From contig CALCVP010000032.1 of the NCBI GenBank assembly GCA_937907705.1, positions 1 to 28,428 on the forward strand: a stretch of 28,428 nucleotides of DNA, in the 5' to 3' direction. Numbering within the stretch: position 1 is the first letter of the stretch; every line of letters starts with the position of its first letter. The DNA comes from an uncultured Prevotella sp. (GTDB taxonomy: Bacteria; Bacteroidota; Bacteroidia; Bacteroidales; Bacteroidaceae). The translations under genes and the position numbers were made by a program. The notes below the pieces were generated by a model. It worked only from the letters and a program-made list of their open reading frames with translations. It did not search any database and had not been told where the DNA came from. Of the stretch, positions 14,906 through 23,115 are shown one piece after another.

Positions 14906-17794
14906 ATGAAAAGTTTTTTAGAATACGTAGCACAGGATATTATCCAAAAATACGGTTATGACCTAACACGCGTAGCCGTTATTTTCCCTAACAAACGTGC
15001 CTCTTTATTTCTCAACACCTATTTGGCTCAAATAGCTCAACGACCTATATGGTCTCCTTCCTATATCACCATCAGTGATTTGTTTAGACAACACTCTAAG
15101 CTAACTGTAGGAGATCCTATTAAGCTGATTTGCGAAATGTACAAATGCTATCAAACCTATGCAGAAGGATTATACAAGAACGAAACACTTGACCATTTTT
15201 ACGGATGGGGACAAATACTGTTGGCAGACTTTGATGACATTGACAAGAATATGGCAGATGCAGACAAAGTATTCTGTAATTTAAAAGACATTCATCAATT
15301 GGATGATCTCTCCTATCTAACTGATGAACAAAAAACACTGTTACATAAATTCTTTAACAGTTTCAATGACATCCAAGAATCTGAAATACAAAAGCGTTTC
15401 ACCACATTTTGGGCTCACTATGGAGATATCTATCATGATTTCAAAGATGCATTAAGAAAACAAGGTATAGCCTATGAAGGTATGCTATACAGGGATGTTG
15501 TAAACGACAAAAGCCTGTCTTTTAAGTACGACCATTATCTGTTTATAGGATTTAATGTTGTGCAAATTGTAGAACAGAAAATCTTTTCTAAACTAAAAAA
15601 ACAAGGTAAAGCACATTTTTATTGGGATTTTGACCAATATTATATGCCACAAACAGGGAAAAAAAGCTTCTTCAATGAAGCTGGCGTCTATATATCTCAA
15701 TATCTAAAAGACTTCCCCAATGAATTAGATATTAATGATACCAATATCTATCACAACATGAAGAAAGAAAAAAACATGACTTTTGCCAGTGCTACTACCG
15801 AGAACATACAAGCCAGATATGTGGCGCAATGGCTAAAAGAAAATGACAGATATACAGAAGGGCGACAAACAGCTATCGTTCTTTGCGATGAGTCATTACT
15901 TGAAAGCGTCATTCACAATATACCTGCCGAAGTAGAAAAAATTAATGTAACAACTGGCTATCCTCTCTCTAACACTCCCATTGCATCATTAATATCTCAA
16001 CTTCTTTCCCTACATATCAATGGTTATTCACATGCAAAAGGAAGATATACTCTCAAAGCTGTGTGTAGAGTGCTCTCACATCCACTCATACAATACATTT
16101 CACCATTAACCGGTACTTTATCACAGCAACTTAGACAAAATAAAGTTTATTACCCTACCCTATCACAACTGCAGATAGATACTGCGTTAAGCACTTTATT
16201 TAAAATGCCAATAGATAATCTGTCTTTAATAGAATGGATTACAAGCGTTTTAAAGATTATTGCACACAATGCTCAAATAGAAGACCCTCTTTTTCAGGAG
16301 TCACTCTTTAGAATGTACACTTTATTTAACCGATTAAGAGAACTCGTATCATCTGGTGATTTAGATGTAGATATTATTACCTTGCAAAAGCTTATCGGCG
16401 AATTAATCAGCACTACCTCCATACCTTTTCATGGTGAACCTATAGAAGGCATACAAATAATGGGTGTTCTCGAAACGCGTAATCTCGATTTTAAGCATCT
16501 GCTAATTCTTTCATGCAATGAAGGCAATATGCCTAAAGGGGTAAATGATTCTTCTTTCATACCATATTCACTCAGAAAAGCTTATGGCCTAACTACGATA
16601 GACAACAAGGTAGCTATTTACGCTTACTATTTTAACAGGCTCTTGCAAAGGGCTGAAGATATTACAATAGTCTACAATAACAATAACACAAGTACAGGCA
16701 ATACAGGTGAAAAAAGTAGATTTATGCTGCAACTAATGGTTGAAAGTAATCAGCATATAAAGCAAATAAACTTGCAGGCAGGGCAAGACATGCTATTCTC
16801 TAATATTGAAACGATAGAAAAAGACGATGCGGTAAACCTGTCTTTATCACAAATCAACTATCTTTCACCAACAGCCATTAACAGATATTTGCGATGCCCG
16901 CTGCAATTTTATTTCCACTCAATAGCCAAAATAAAAGAACCGGATGAAATGGAAGATGATGAAATAGACAAGAGGTTATTTGGAAATATCTTTCATGAAG
17001 CCGCTGAATTATTATACAGACCATACATTGACAATCATCGCATAATAACCACAAGCGAACTTGAACAGCTTAGAAAAAATCGTCCACTATTAGAACGTAT
17101 TGTCGATAAAGCCCTTGCCAAAACAGTGTTTAATATAGATACAGACAAAGACAAGATGCCTGAACTCAATGGCTTTCAAATCATCAACAGAGAGGTTATT
17201 ATCCGGTATCTATATACGCTTATTGAGATTGACATGCAAAATGCGCCTTTCAGCATATTAGGAATTGAACAGGAAATGTACACTAAAATTCCTGTCAAGA
17301 TAAACAACGAAACCAAAAACATAACAGTTGGCGGGCGAATAGACAGACTTGACAAGGTCGTTGATAAGGAAACAGGTATCGAAACCATTAGAGTTGTGGA
17401 CTATAAGACAAGTGCGTCTGACATTAAATCACCTATTAACAATATAGAAGATATATTTGTCTCTCCTCCATTGCCTCAGAAACATGCTGATTATTATCTG
17501 CAAGCCATGCTTTATGCTATCATCGTAAACGACAATTATAATGCTCACAACTTGCCAGTTAGTCCAGCACTGTTATTTATCCAAAAAGCAAGCGCAAAGA
17601 ATTATGACTGCACATTATATATTAATAAACAAAGAATTAACGATGTAGGCACCATATCGGACACATTTAAAGAGCAACTTCAGATGGTATTAGATAGGAT
17701 TTTTGACCCCAATCAATCATTCAACACTACTTCTGATTCTAATATTTGCCAATATTGTACCTATAAAAACATCTGTGGAAAGATGGAAGCATAA
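14906..17794 (+). CDS. AddB-like subunit with PD-(D/E)XK nuclease and Fe-S cysteines
   Basis: Partner of the upstream AddA-like helicase, 962 aa. The N-terminal half is a degenerate helicase: VAVIFPNKRASLFLN (23-37) stands where a Walker A would be, without the GKT. A later helicase-like segment is GVLETRNLDFKHLLILSCNEG (520-540). The C-terminal nuclease domain looks active: H697 (LFGNIFHEA), D813 (GGRIDRLD), D832 and K834 (VVDYKTS), Q866 and Y870 (YYLQAMLY). Four cysteines bracket it, C664 (YLRCPLQF) and C948, C951, C957 (CQYCTYKNIC), the pattern of the AddB 4Fe-4S staple. So both subunits carry a nuclease, one per strand, as in AddAB. Recognition of a Chi site cannot be judged from sequence. 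Confidence 0.88.
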   Translation: MKSFLEYVAQDIIQKYGYDLTRVAVIFPNKRASLFLNTYLAQIAQRPIWSPSYITISDLFRQHSKLTVGDPIKLICEMYKCYQTYAEGLYKNETLDHFYGWGQILLADFDDIDKNMADADKVFCNLKDIHQLDDLSYLTDEQKTLLHKFFNSFNDIQESEIQKRFTTFWAHYGDIYHDFKDALRKQGIAYEGMLYRDVVNDKSLSFKYDHYLFIGFNVVQIVEQKIFSKLKKQGKAHFYWDFDQYYMPQTGKKSFFNEAGVYISQYLKDFPNELDINDTNIYHNMKKEKNMTFASATTENIQARYVAQWLKENDRYTEGRQTAIVLCDESLLESVIHNIPAEVEKINVTTGYPLSNTPIASLISQLLSLHINGYSHAKGRYTLKAVCRVLSHPLIQYISPLTGTLSQQLRQNKVYYPTLSQLQIDTALSTLFKMPIDNLSLIEWITSVLKIIAHNAQIEDPLFQESLFRMYTLFNRLRELVSSGDLDVDIITLQKLIGELISTTSIPFHGEPIEGIQIMGVLETRNLDFKHLLILSCNEGNMPKGVNDSSFIPYSLRKAYGLTTIDNKVAIYAYYFNRLLQRAEDITIVYNNNNTSTGNTGEKSRFMLQLMVESNQHIKQINLQAGQDMLFSNIETIEKDDAVNLSLSQINYLSPTAINRYLRCPLQFYFHSIAKIKEPDEMEDDEIDKRLFGNIFHEAAELLYRPYIDNHRIITTSELEQLRKNRPLLERIVDKALAKTVFNIDTDKDKMPELNGFQIINREVIIRYLYTLIEIDMQNAPFSILGIEQEMYTKIPVKINNETKNITVGGRIDRLDKVVDKETGIETIRVVDYKTSASDIKSPINNIEDIFVSPPLPQKHADYYLQAMLYAIIVNDNYNAHNLPVSPALLFIQKASAKNYDCTLYINKQRINDVGTISDTFKEQLQMVLDRIFDPNQSFNTTSDSNICQYCTYKNICGKMEA

Positions 17795-17834
17795 ATTATT
17801 TGCAAGATCCCAAGTAAATAATGATAGTATATAC

Positions 17835-17894
17835 AACCTCAAACCAGCCAATAGACATAGTTTCTTTATCTTTTCTACTGACAGGTTTGAGGTT
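17835..17894. terminator. Inverted repeat downstream of the AddB gene
   Basis: A perfect 11-bp pair, AACCTCAAACC (17835-17845) and GGTTTGAGGTT (17884-17894), with a 38-nt loop, 41 nt after the AddB stop. No T run follows, so it is only a possible terminator; the gene on the other strand converges here. Confidence 0.4.
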
Positions 17895-17903
17895 AGCTAA
17901 CGT

Positions 17904-17977
17904 AGGTGTTCTAAATTAATCGTATATATTAACCTTCATTATTTGACAGGATACTTTTAATTATGAACACCTGCTTA
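17904..17977. repeat. Short inverted-repeat element, copy 2
   Basis: Arms AGGTGTTC (17904-17911) and GAACACCT (17965-17972) enclose 53 bp. On the minus strand its distal end, ATACGATTAATTTAGAACACC, differs at two positions from copy 1, and the other end also aligns (AGGTGTTCA then ATTAA and AAAA). The middle differs in length (69 versus 55 nt between outer arms). It lies 5 nt past the stop of the minus-strand barrel gene. Confidence 0.65.
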
Positions 17978-19975
17978 TTAAAACTTCCAACGTAGCTGCA
18001 ATTCTAAATCTGTAGCTGATGAGTGGTTAATCTGCTGATAACTGGAACCTATTACATGTCTATCAAAATATTTAGAAACGCCTAACTTTCCTATGATAAG
18101 TATATTTCTTATCTTACTACAATTCGTTATAAGAGATGCACGTATTCCTTGTCCATAAAAAGAAGGCGAAGAAAAAGCATATAATAATCCTCTCTCATAA
18201 TGATAAAGTCTACTATTGTAGTCATCTGTATCAAAATACGATAAAGAAGCACCTACATTAACGGTAGGAAGCCATTGGCAAGAAACTGACTGACTCAGCA
18301 TCCATCCCTTACTGTTTGATTTATAACTGCAATATGCAGCATCCAATTGTGTCTTTGTCGTCAACATACTATCTAATTGCAATGCAATGGAAACACGAGC
18401 CCTATGCTCTATTTTACTTATTAAATCCGTTTTATCTTCATTATCAGCTTGTCGCAATTTAAGTCTATATTGTGCAGATAAAACATAATGTTGTGGTGTA
18501 TAAACTATTTTGAGAAAATTATCAATAGAATGAGAAGCAACAGATATTTGATATTTCGGCCAAGCAAAATAAGAGAAATCGGCATATGCAGACAACAATA
18601 AGTGCTTTCTTAATTTATAATTCATCCCTATATATGCTCCACTTTCATTCTTCACAGTTCCTCCATCTGAAAAAGCTTCTGAAAAAAGAGCATTATATCT
18701 ATAATCATAAAACCTATGAACTGCAAATAAATCCATTCTTTCGTTAACTCTATAATCAAGAGTATGAAGTGTTGCTATATTCCTGTCTTTATCAACAGCA
18801 GTTTCTCCGCTAAATGATAGTTTATGGCATATATAGCCATAATTAATACTCGCATTAAAGAAATCTTTTCCTTCTGCATAATATTTTCTATAAGTAGCTG
18901 ACTTATTAGGTGTCAAGTTCCTATTGAAGTTTGTATATACTATAGTTCCTCCTATATGAAAACCTTTGCATTTAAAATTAATATTGCCACCCGTCACAAA
19001 CTGGGAAGTATTGTTTTTCTTGGATAATTCCAAAGGCGTACGATGATAGTCTGAAGTAACAATAGATGACACATTACCATCTGCATCCAAGGTACCATCT
19101 ATTTTTCCATAAGATACGAACGCACTTACATCAAGTCCCTTTAGCAGGTTTACAGTAGCCGCTGCTCCCTGTAAGCTGTTGACATCCATTGATGATGTAT
19201 GAGGGCGTATATTATTAGACATACTGTTCATTGATGACAATGTGGACAACTTGCCGAAATTAAGGCTTTTGTTCATAACCAAACCTAAACCGAACTTTAA
19301 TTTATATTTTCCTATCGCTAAAGACTTTAACCGCCCACAATTACGAATAAGAAAATAGAATGAATAATAATCATAGCCACATGCGTTCTTCCCTGCAAAA
19401 AACGGTTCACCTGCATCTTGAGCACCCACGATACCCCATCTCATATAATCGGAATAGGAATAATCATATCGAATGGAATGTTTGTATTTATAGCCTAAAT
19501 ATTTTTCGCGATCGCCCTTTCGTGTATAAAATGGTACCTTCCCCGATGCTAAAACAGTATACTTTCCATATTTCAATATATTGGAAAACTCAGGATAGTG
19601 TTTTTCTCTCACCTCACCTGCATAAGTAAAATAAAACAAGAGTTTACGCTTGTTATAGTCAATATTCTCCAATAATACCAACTCTCCTAATGTTTTAAAA
19701 GGACCATATTTGTATATATATTCTTGAATACTCTCTACATCTTGCGCAGACAAGAAAGGCAATTGCTCCAAGTCTTCACGCGAAGCTGCATTGATATTCA
19801 TCGGATTCTCTTCTAAATCATACAACAAATCATAATACGATTGCCAAGAAGAAGATTCCATATTTTCTATTGTACTTAAATCAAACAAGTATTGTTCCCA
19901 CTCTCTCTTCAATTGTGCATAAAGAGCTAAATATGGCATCAGTGAGAATACTAATAATAACAAGTGTTTTTTCAT
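17978..19975 (-). CDS. Outer-membrane beta-barrel protein with N-terminal helix-hairpin-helix domain
   Basis: A 665-aa exported protein. Signal peptide MKKHLLLLVFSLMPYLALYA (1-20), then a helical segment, then a ComEA-type helix-hairpin-helix at about 57-102 (NPMNINAASREDLEQL...YKYGPFKTLGELVLL). This fold binds DNA backbone non-specifically in ComEA. From about residue 130 the chain is Tyr-, Ser- and Gly-rich with alternating strands and ends in LELQLRWKF, as outer-membrane barrels do. Such HhH-barrel proteins are widespread in Bacteroidetes and have no established function; involvement in DNA uptake is a guess from the fold. It follows the tRNA-Pro terminator on the same strand and converges with the AddB-like gene. 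Confidence 0.78.
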   Translation of the reverse strand: MKKHLLLLVFSLMPYLALYAQLKREWEQYLFDLSTIENMESSSWQSYYDLLYDLEENPMNINAASREDLEQLPFLSAQDVESIQEYIYKYGPFKTLGELVLLENIDYNKRKLLFYFTYAGEVREKHYPEFSNILKYGKYTVLASGKVPFYTRKGDREKYLGYKYKHSIRYDYSYSDYMRWGIVGAQDAGEPFFAGKNACGYDYYSFYFLIRNCGRLKSLAIGKYKLKFGLGLVMNKSLNFGKLSTLSSMNSMSNNIRPHTSSMDVNSLQGAAATVNLLKGLDVSAFVSYGKIDGTLDADGNVSSIVTSDYHRTPLELSKKNNTSQFVTGGNINFKCKGFHIGGTIVYTNFNRNLTPNKSATYRKYYAEGKDFFNASINYGYICHKLSFSGETAVDKDRNIATLHTLDYRVNERMDLFAVHRFYDYRYNALFSEAFSDGGTVKNESGAYIGMNYKLRKHLLLSAYADFSYFAWPKYQISVASHSIDNFLKIVYTPQHYVLSAQYRLKLRQADNEDKTDLISKIEHRARVSIALQLDSMLTTKTQLDAAYCSYKSNSKGWMLSQSVSCQWLPTVNVGASLSYFDTDDYNSRLYHYERGLLYAFSSPSFYGQGIRASLITNCSKIRNILIIGKLGVSKYFDRHVIGSSYQQINHSSATDLELQLRWKF

Positions 19976-20025
19976 TTTATCATAGATTATAAGGCTACTT
20001 CAATAGACAATAAGAAGCTATTGCC

Positions 20026-20067
20026 TAAAAATAAAAATGAGACACATCAATTTGTCAGATGCGTCTC
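20026..20067 (-). terminator. Terminator of tRNA-Pro
   Basis: On the minus strand a 10-bp stem (20067-20058 with 20048-20039, GAGACGCATC with GATGTGTCTC, one G-U) is followed by ATTTTTATTTTTA. The T-rich tail points to termination of minus-strand transcripts after the tRNA. Confidence 0.75.
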
Positions 20068-20068
20068 A

Positions 20069-20177
20069 CTTTCAATCGGAATTGTCGGGGCGACAGGATT
20101 CAAACCTTCGACCACAAATCCCAAATCAGGAGTGCTACCGGGCTGCACTACACCACGAAATCAATTCCGAATGAAAA
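20069..20177. repeat. Inverted repeat enclosing tRNA-Pro
   Basis: CTTTCAATCGGAATTG (20069-20084) and CAATTCCGAATGAAAA (20162-20177) are complementary at 14 of 16 positions, the innermost 9 perfectly. The left arm abuts the discriminator base; the right arm begins 4 nt before the tRNA 5' end. Confidence 0.8.
20085..20157 (-). tRNA. tRNA-Pro(UGG), structurally degenerate
   Basis: On the minus strand a 73-nt cloverleaf can be drawn. The acceptor is CGTGGTG with CGCCCCG (one T-C mismatch, one wobble), the D arm GTGC-AGCCCGGTA-GCAC is perfect, the anticodon loop TTTGGGA gives TGG, the T arm is GAAGG-TTTGAAT-CCTGT (one mismatch) and the discriminator is A. The anticodon stem CCTGA/TTTGT has two mismatches and a wobble, which is poor, and the variable region is one base short. 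It may be a decaying gene or a working but unusual tRNA. The flanks form an inverted repeat directly outside the gene (20069-20084 and 20162-20177), so leader and trailer could pair. Confidence 0.6.
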
Positions 20178-20182
20178 CAGTA

Positions 20183-20206
20183 GGTAAGATAAAGTATATA
20201 CTTACC
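20183..20206 (-). terminator. Small hairpin after the serine palmitoyltransferase gene
   Basis: GGTAAG (20183-20188) pairs with CTTACC (20201-20206); on the minus strand it is followed by TACTGTTTTC. It is short with a weak T tract, so this is only a possible attenuator between the upstream gene and tRNA-Pro. Confidence 0.35.
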
Positions 20207-20221
20207 ATTGTTTATATTGTA

Positions 20222-21409
20222 TTATTTTATAATACCTTGCTCAACAAATATCTTTTTCAAGATTTGCACTGCTTTTTCAACCTGTTCATTAGTATGGGTT
20301 GCCATGAGGGCAAAGCGCACCAATGTATCTTGAGGAGCACAAGCAGGAGGTATAACAGGATTAATAAATACACCTGCATCGAAAGCTAATTTTGTTACCA
20401 AGAAAGTTTTCTCTACATCACGCACATAAAGCGGTATGATAGGACTTGCAGTATCGCCAATTTCAAATCCTTCCTCACGAAAACGCTTCAATGCATATTT
20501 GGTAACTTCCCACAGACGTGCTATTCTTTCCGGCTCTCTTCTGATAATATGCAATGCTTCCATAGCAGCAGCTGTAGCTGCGGGAGTATTTGACGCACTG
20601 AAAATATAGGTACGGCAATTGTGTCGAAGATAGTTAATGGTATCTTTATCGCCAGCAATAAATCCGCCAATACTTGCCAAGCTTTTTGAGAAGGTACCCA
20701 TAATAAGGTCTACATCGTCCGTGACACCGAAATAGTCACAAACGCCTCTACCCTCTTTGCCAAATACGCCAAGACCATGAGCTTCATCTACCATTAAAGA
20801 TGCATTGTATTTTTTCTTTAATCTTACTATTTCAGGCAAGTTCGCCAAATCACCTTCCATAGAAAACACACCGTCTACAACAATCAATTTAATTGCTTCT
20901 GGACGACATTTCTGCAACTGCTTTTCCAAGTCTTCCATATCGTTGTGCTTGTATTTAAGACATGTTGCAAAAGACAAGCGACGACCGTCAACGATACTTG
21001 CATGATCGCGGTCATCACAGATAATGTAATCTTCACGACCACAAACTACTGCTAAAACGCCCGAGTTCACAAAAAAACCTGTCGAGAAACAAAGAGCGTC
21101 ATCTTTATGTTCAAATTCTGCAAGTTCTTTTTCTAATTTTACATGCAAATCAAGTGTACCATTCAAGAAGCGACTACCTGCGCATCCTGTTCCATACTTA
21201 TCCAGCGCCTTCTTGGCAGCCTCCTCTACTCGTGCATCGCCTGTAAGACCTGTATAAGCATTTGATCCAAACATCAAAACTTTGTGTCCAGACATTTCAA
21301 CTTCTGTGCCTTGTTTACCTGTAATTTCACGGAAATAAGGATAAACACCCGCAGCCATATACTTCTGCGGAATGCGATAATTTTTGTATCTTTCTTGTAA
21401 TAGTCCCAT
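20222..21409 (-). CDS. spt: Serine palmitoyltransferase (sphingolipid synthesis)
   Basis: PLP-dependent alpha-oxoamine synthase, 395 aa. In Bacteroidales the member of this family with this sequence type joins serine and an acyl-CoA to give 3-ketosphinganine, the committed step to sphingolipids. Visible: H136 in DDRDHAS (stacks on PLP), the VDEAHG block (207-212) with Asp208, and the PLP lysine K242 in GTFSKSLASIGG. The start GLLQERYKNYRIPQKYMAAGVYPYFREI is characteristic and argues against the related KBL, BioF or HemA enzymes. It is soluble, with no signal or membrane helix. It is read away from a lipid kinase gene 530 bp upstream. A -7 box (TATCTTTG, minus strand 21460-21453) lies 44 nt before the ATG; the -33 element is not clear. 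Substrate choice (acyl-CoA length) cannot be read. Confidence 0.88.
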   Translation of the reverse strand: MGLLQERYKNYRIPQKYMAAGVYPYFREITGKQGTEVEMSGHKVLMFGSNAYTGLTGDARVEEAAKKALDKYGTGCAGSRFLNGTLDLHVKLEKELAEFEHKDDALCFSTGFFVNSGVLAVVCGREDYIICDDRDHASIVDGRRLSFATCLKYKHNDMEDLEKQLQKCRPEAIKLIVVDGVFSMEGDLANLPEIVRLKKKYNASLMVDEAHGLGVFGKEGRGVCDYFGVTDDVDLIMGTFSKSLASIGGFIAGDKDTINYLRHNCRTYIFSASNTPAATAAAMEALHIIRREPERIARLWEVTKYALKRFREEGFEIGDTASPIIPLYVRDVEKTFLVTKLAFDAGVFINPVIPPACAPQDTLVRFALMATHTNEQVEKAVQILKKIFVEQGIIK

Positions 21410-21452
21410 ATTTATATAGGTGTAGATTTTCTACATTTGTTTTTATAGGCTG

Positions 21453-21460
21453 CAAAGATA
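21453..21460 (-). promoter_or_regulatory. -7 box of the serine palmitoyltransferase gene
   Basis: TATCTTTG on the minus strand matches TAnnTTTG. The nearest TTTG upstream is only 12 nt away instead of 19-21, so the -33 part is imperfect. Confidence 0.5.
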
Positions 21461-21462
21461 CA

Positions 21463-21939
21463 AAAAAATGTGCAAATCATTAATGTTTTTTTGGAAAAGT
21501 GTCTAAAACAAAAAATATTATCCGCGAATGTAATGCATTTCAACTAAAAAATAGTATTTTTGCAGTTGGTTCAAAAGTGTAATATACTCATATTTAATGA
21601 ATATGAAACAGTATATTACTGATTTATATGTATATATTACAAAACTTTATTATCAGTTTTTGCATTTGGAATTTCCATATGCCAATATAATATACCGATG
21701 AGCAACAAAAGGAAGATGAAATACAAACAAGAAATCATATCTATAATGGGGATAAGTTTAAATACAAGGTGCGGTCAGCTCTTCATTTAAGAAGAAGCAC
21801 ACGTACATTTTATTTAAACATGCAGAGGTATTCCATAACAACAAAAGTTTTCTTTGTGTTTTCCATTAACTTTATATTACACAATTAATCAGAGTATCAA
21901 CATTAAAACAACTCTTCATTAATAGCCAAATCAAGACAA
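21463..21939. other. Long divergent region between spt and the lipid kinase
   Basis: No gene is supported over about 480 bp. A -7-like TATTTTTG (21555-21562, plus) is followed by a hairpin with arms GTAATATACT (21579-21588) and AGTATATTAC (21610-21619) and an inner CATATT/AATATG. From about 21690 to 21896 one plus frame reads protein-like (YTDEQQKEDEIQTRN...) but has no suitable start and a TAA just upstream, so it may be a decayed gene end. The region would give the kinase a leader of over 350 nt if transcribed from 21562. Confidence 0.4.
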
Positions 21940-22974
21940 ATGCCTACCAAAAGAATATCATTTATAATGAACCCCATATCAGGTACTATCAAGAAAAGTG
22001 GCATTCCACAACTTATTGAGAAGTATCTTGATAAAGATTATTATGAGTATTCCATCATTGAAACTCAATATGCTGGACATGCTGCAAAAATTGCCCAAAA
22101 AGCAAAAGATGACGGTATAGACTTTGTTGTAGCCATAGGAGGAGACGGAACCGTCAATGAAGTTGCCCGCAGCATTGTCAATTCCAATACAGCCCTTGGC
22201 ATTATACCTTGTGGCTCCGGTAATGGATTGGCTCGACACCTGATGCTGCCGTTTGACATAAAAAAAACCATAGACATCATCAATTTCCACGATGTTCATG
22301 CACTTGACTACGGTATCATCAACGAGTATCCTTTTTTCTGTACGTGCGGTATGGGCTTTGATGCTTTTATCAGCATGAAATTTGCAGAAGCAGGAAAAAG
22401 AGGACCTGTTACTTATCTGGAAAACATCTTAAAAGAGGGACTAAAATACAAGCCTGAAACTTACGAAATACAAGATGAAAACGGTACCATGCTCTATAAA
22501 GCATTCCTCATTTCCTGTGCCAATGCTTCACAATATGGCAACAATGCATATATTGCGCCACAGGCCTCAATGAGTGATGGACTGTTGGACGTAATCGTTA
22601 TGGAACCGTTTGATATGCTTGATGCACCGCAAATCAGTATTGACATGTTCAACAAAACGCTTGATAAAAATTCAAAAATCAAGACTTTCCGTTCAAAGCA
22701 TATCATTGTACATAGACAGTCTGAAGGCTTGATTCATTACGACGGCGACCCTATCATGGCAGGCAAAGACATTAATATCAGAGTTGTTCATAATGGCATC
22801 AATATCATTGTCAACCCATACGCCAATAAAGCAAAAAGGCAACCGAATATGGTGCAGAGCGCTTTTAGTGACCTGTTTAATGACATAACCAATATCAAGA
22901 CAGATTTAACGAAACAAGGAAAACATATACAGACGCTTAACAAGTTGCTGCTAAAGAAACTGAATAACTTATAA
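21940..22974 (+). CDS. DAGK-catalytic-domain lipid kinase
   Basis: A 344-aa member of the diacylglycerol/sphingosine/YegS kinase family, which phosphorylates a lipid hydroxyl using ATP. Family landmarks: NPISG (11-15), the nucleotide-binding GGDGTVNEV (67-75), PCGSGNGLARHL (90-101), and TCGMGFDAF about 25 residues later. The C-terminal ~40 residues (SDLFNDITNIKTDLTKQGKHIQTLNKLLLKK) look like a short amphipathic tail beyond the usual fold. No membrane helix is seen; these enzymes are peripheral. The divergent neighbour is serine palmitoyltransferase, so a sphingoid base or ceramide is a possible substrate beside diacylglycerol; that is inference from position only. The ATG at 21940 gives the family's short N-terminus. 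Confidence 0.85.
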   Translation: MPTKRISFIMNPISGTIKKSGIPQLIEKYLDKDYYEYSIIETQYAGHAAKIAQKAKDDGIDFVVAIGGDGTVNEVARSIVNSNTALGIIPCGSGNGLARHLMLPFDIKKTIDIINFHDVHALDYGIINEYPFFCTCGMGFDAFISMKFAEAGKRGPVTYLENILKEGLKYKPETYEIQDENGTMLYKAFLISCANASQYGNNAYIAPQASMSDGLLDVIVMEPFDMLDAPQISIDMFNKTLDKNSKIKTFRSKHIIVHRQSEGLIHYDGDPIMAGKDINIRVVHNGINIIVNPYANKAKRQPNMVQSAFSDLFNDITNIKTDLTKQGKHIQTLNKLLLKKLNNL

Positions 22975-23034
22975 TACCCTACTTTATCAGTAACTTTATC
23001 CATTCCAATAGCAAGAATATAACTGCTTATGTTA

Positions 23035-23087
23035 CACAATGGCGGAATTAACAAGCTGAAATATCGCAAGTTAACTCCGCCATTGTG
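23035..23087. terminator. Large hairpin between convergent genes
   Basis: CACAATGGCGGAATTAAC (23035-23052) pairs with GTTAACTCCGCCATTGTG (23070-23087), 17 of 18 positions, 17-nt loop. It lies between two converging genes. Neither strand has a T run after it, so it may block read-through without being a classical intrinsic terminator. Confidence 0.55.
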
Positions 23088-23115
23088 CTACTAACAGGAA
23101 CTGTCCAATCAACTT

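Noticed and set aside
19964..20389. 141-codon plus-strand open frame
   Set aside because: It runs across the tRNA-Pro locus, its terminator and the 3' end of the serine palmitoyltransferase gene, and has no protein-like features.
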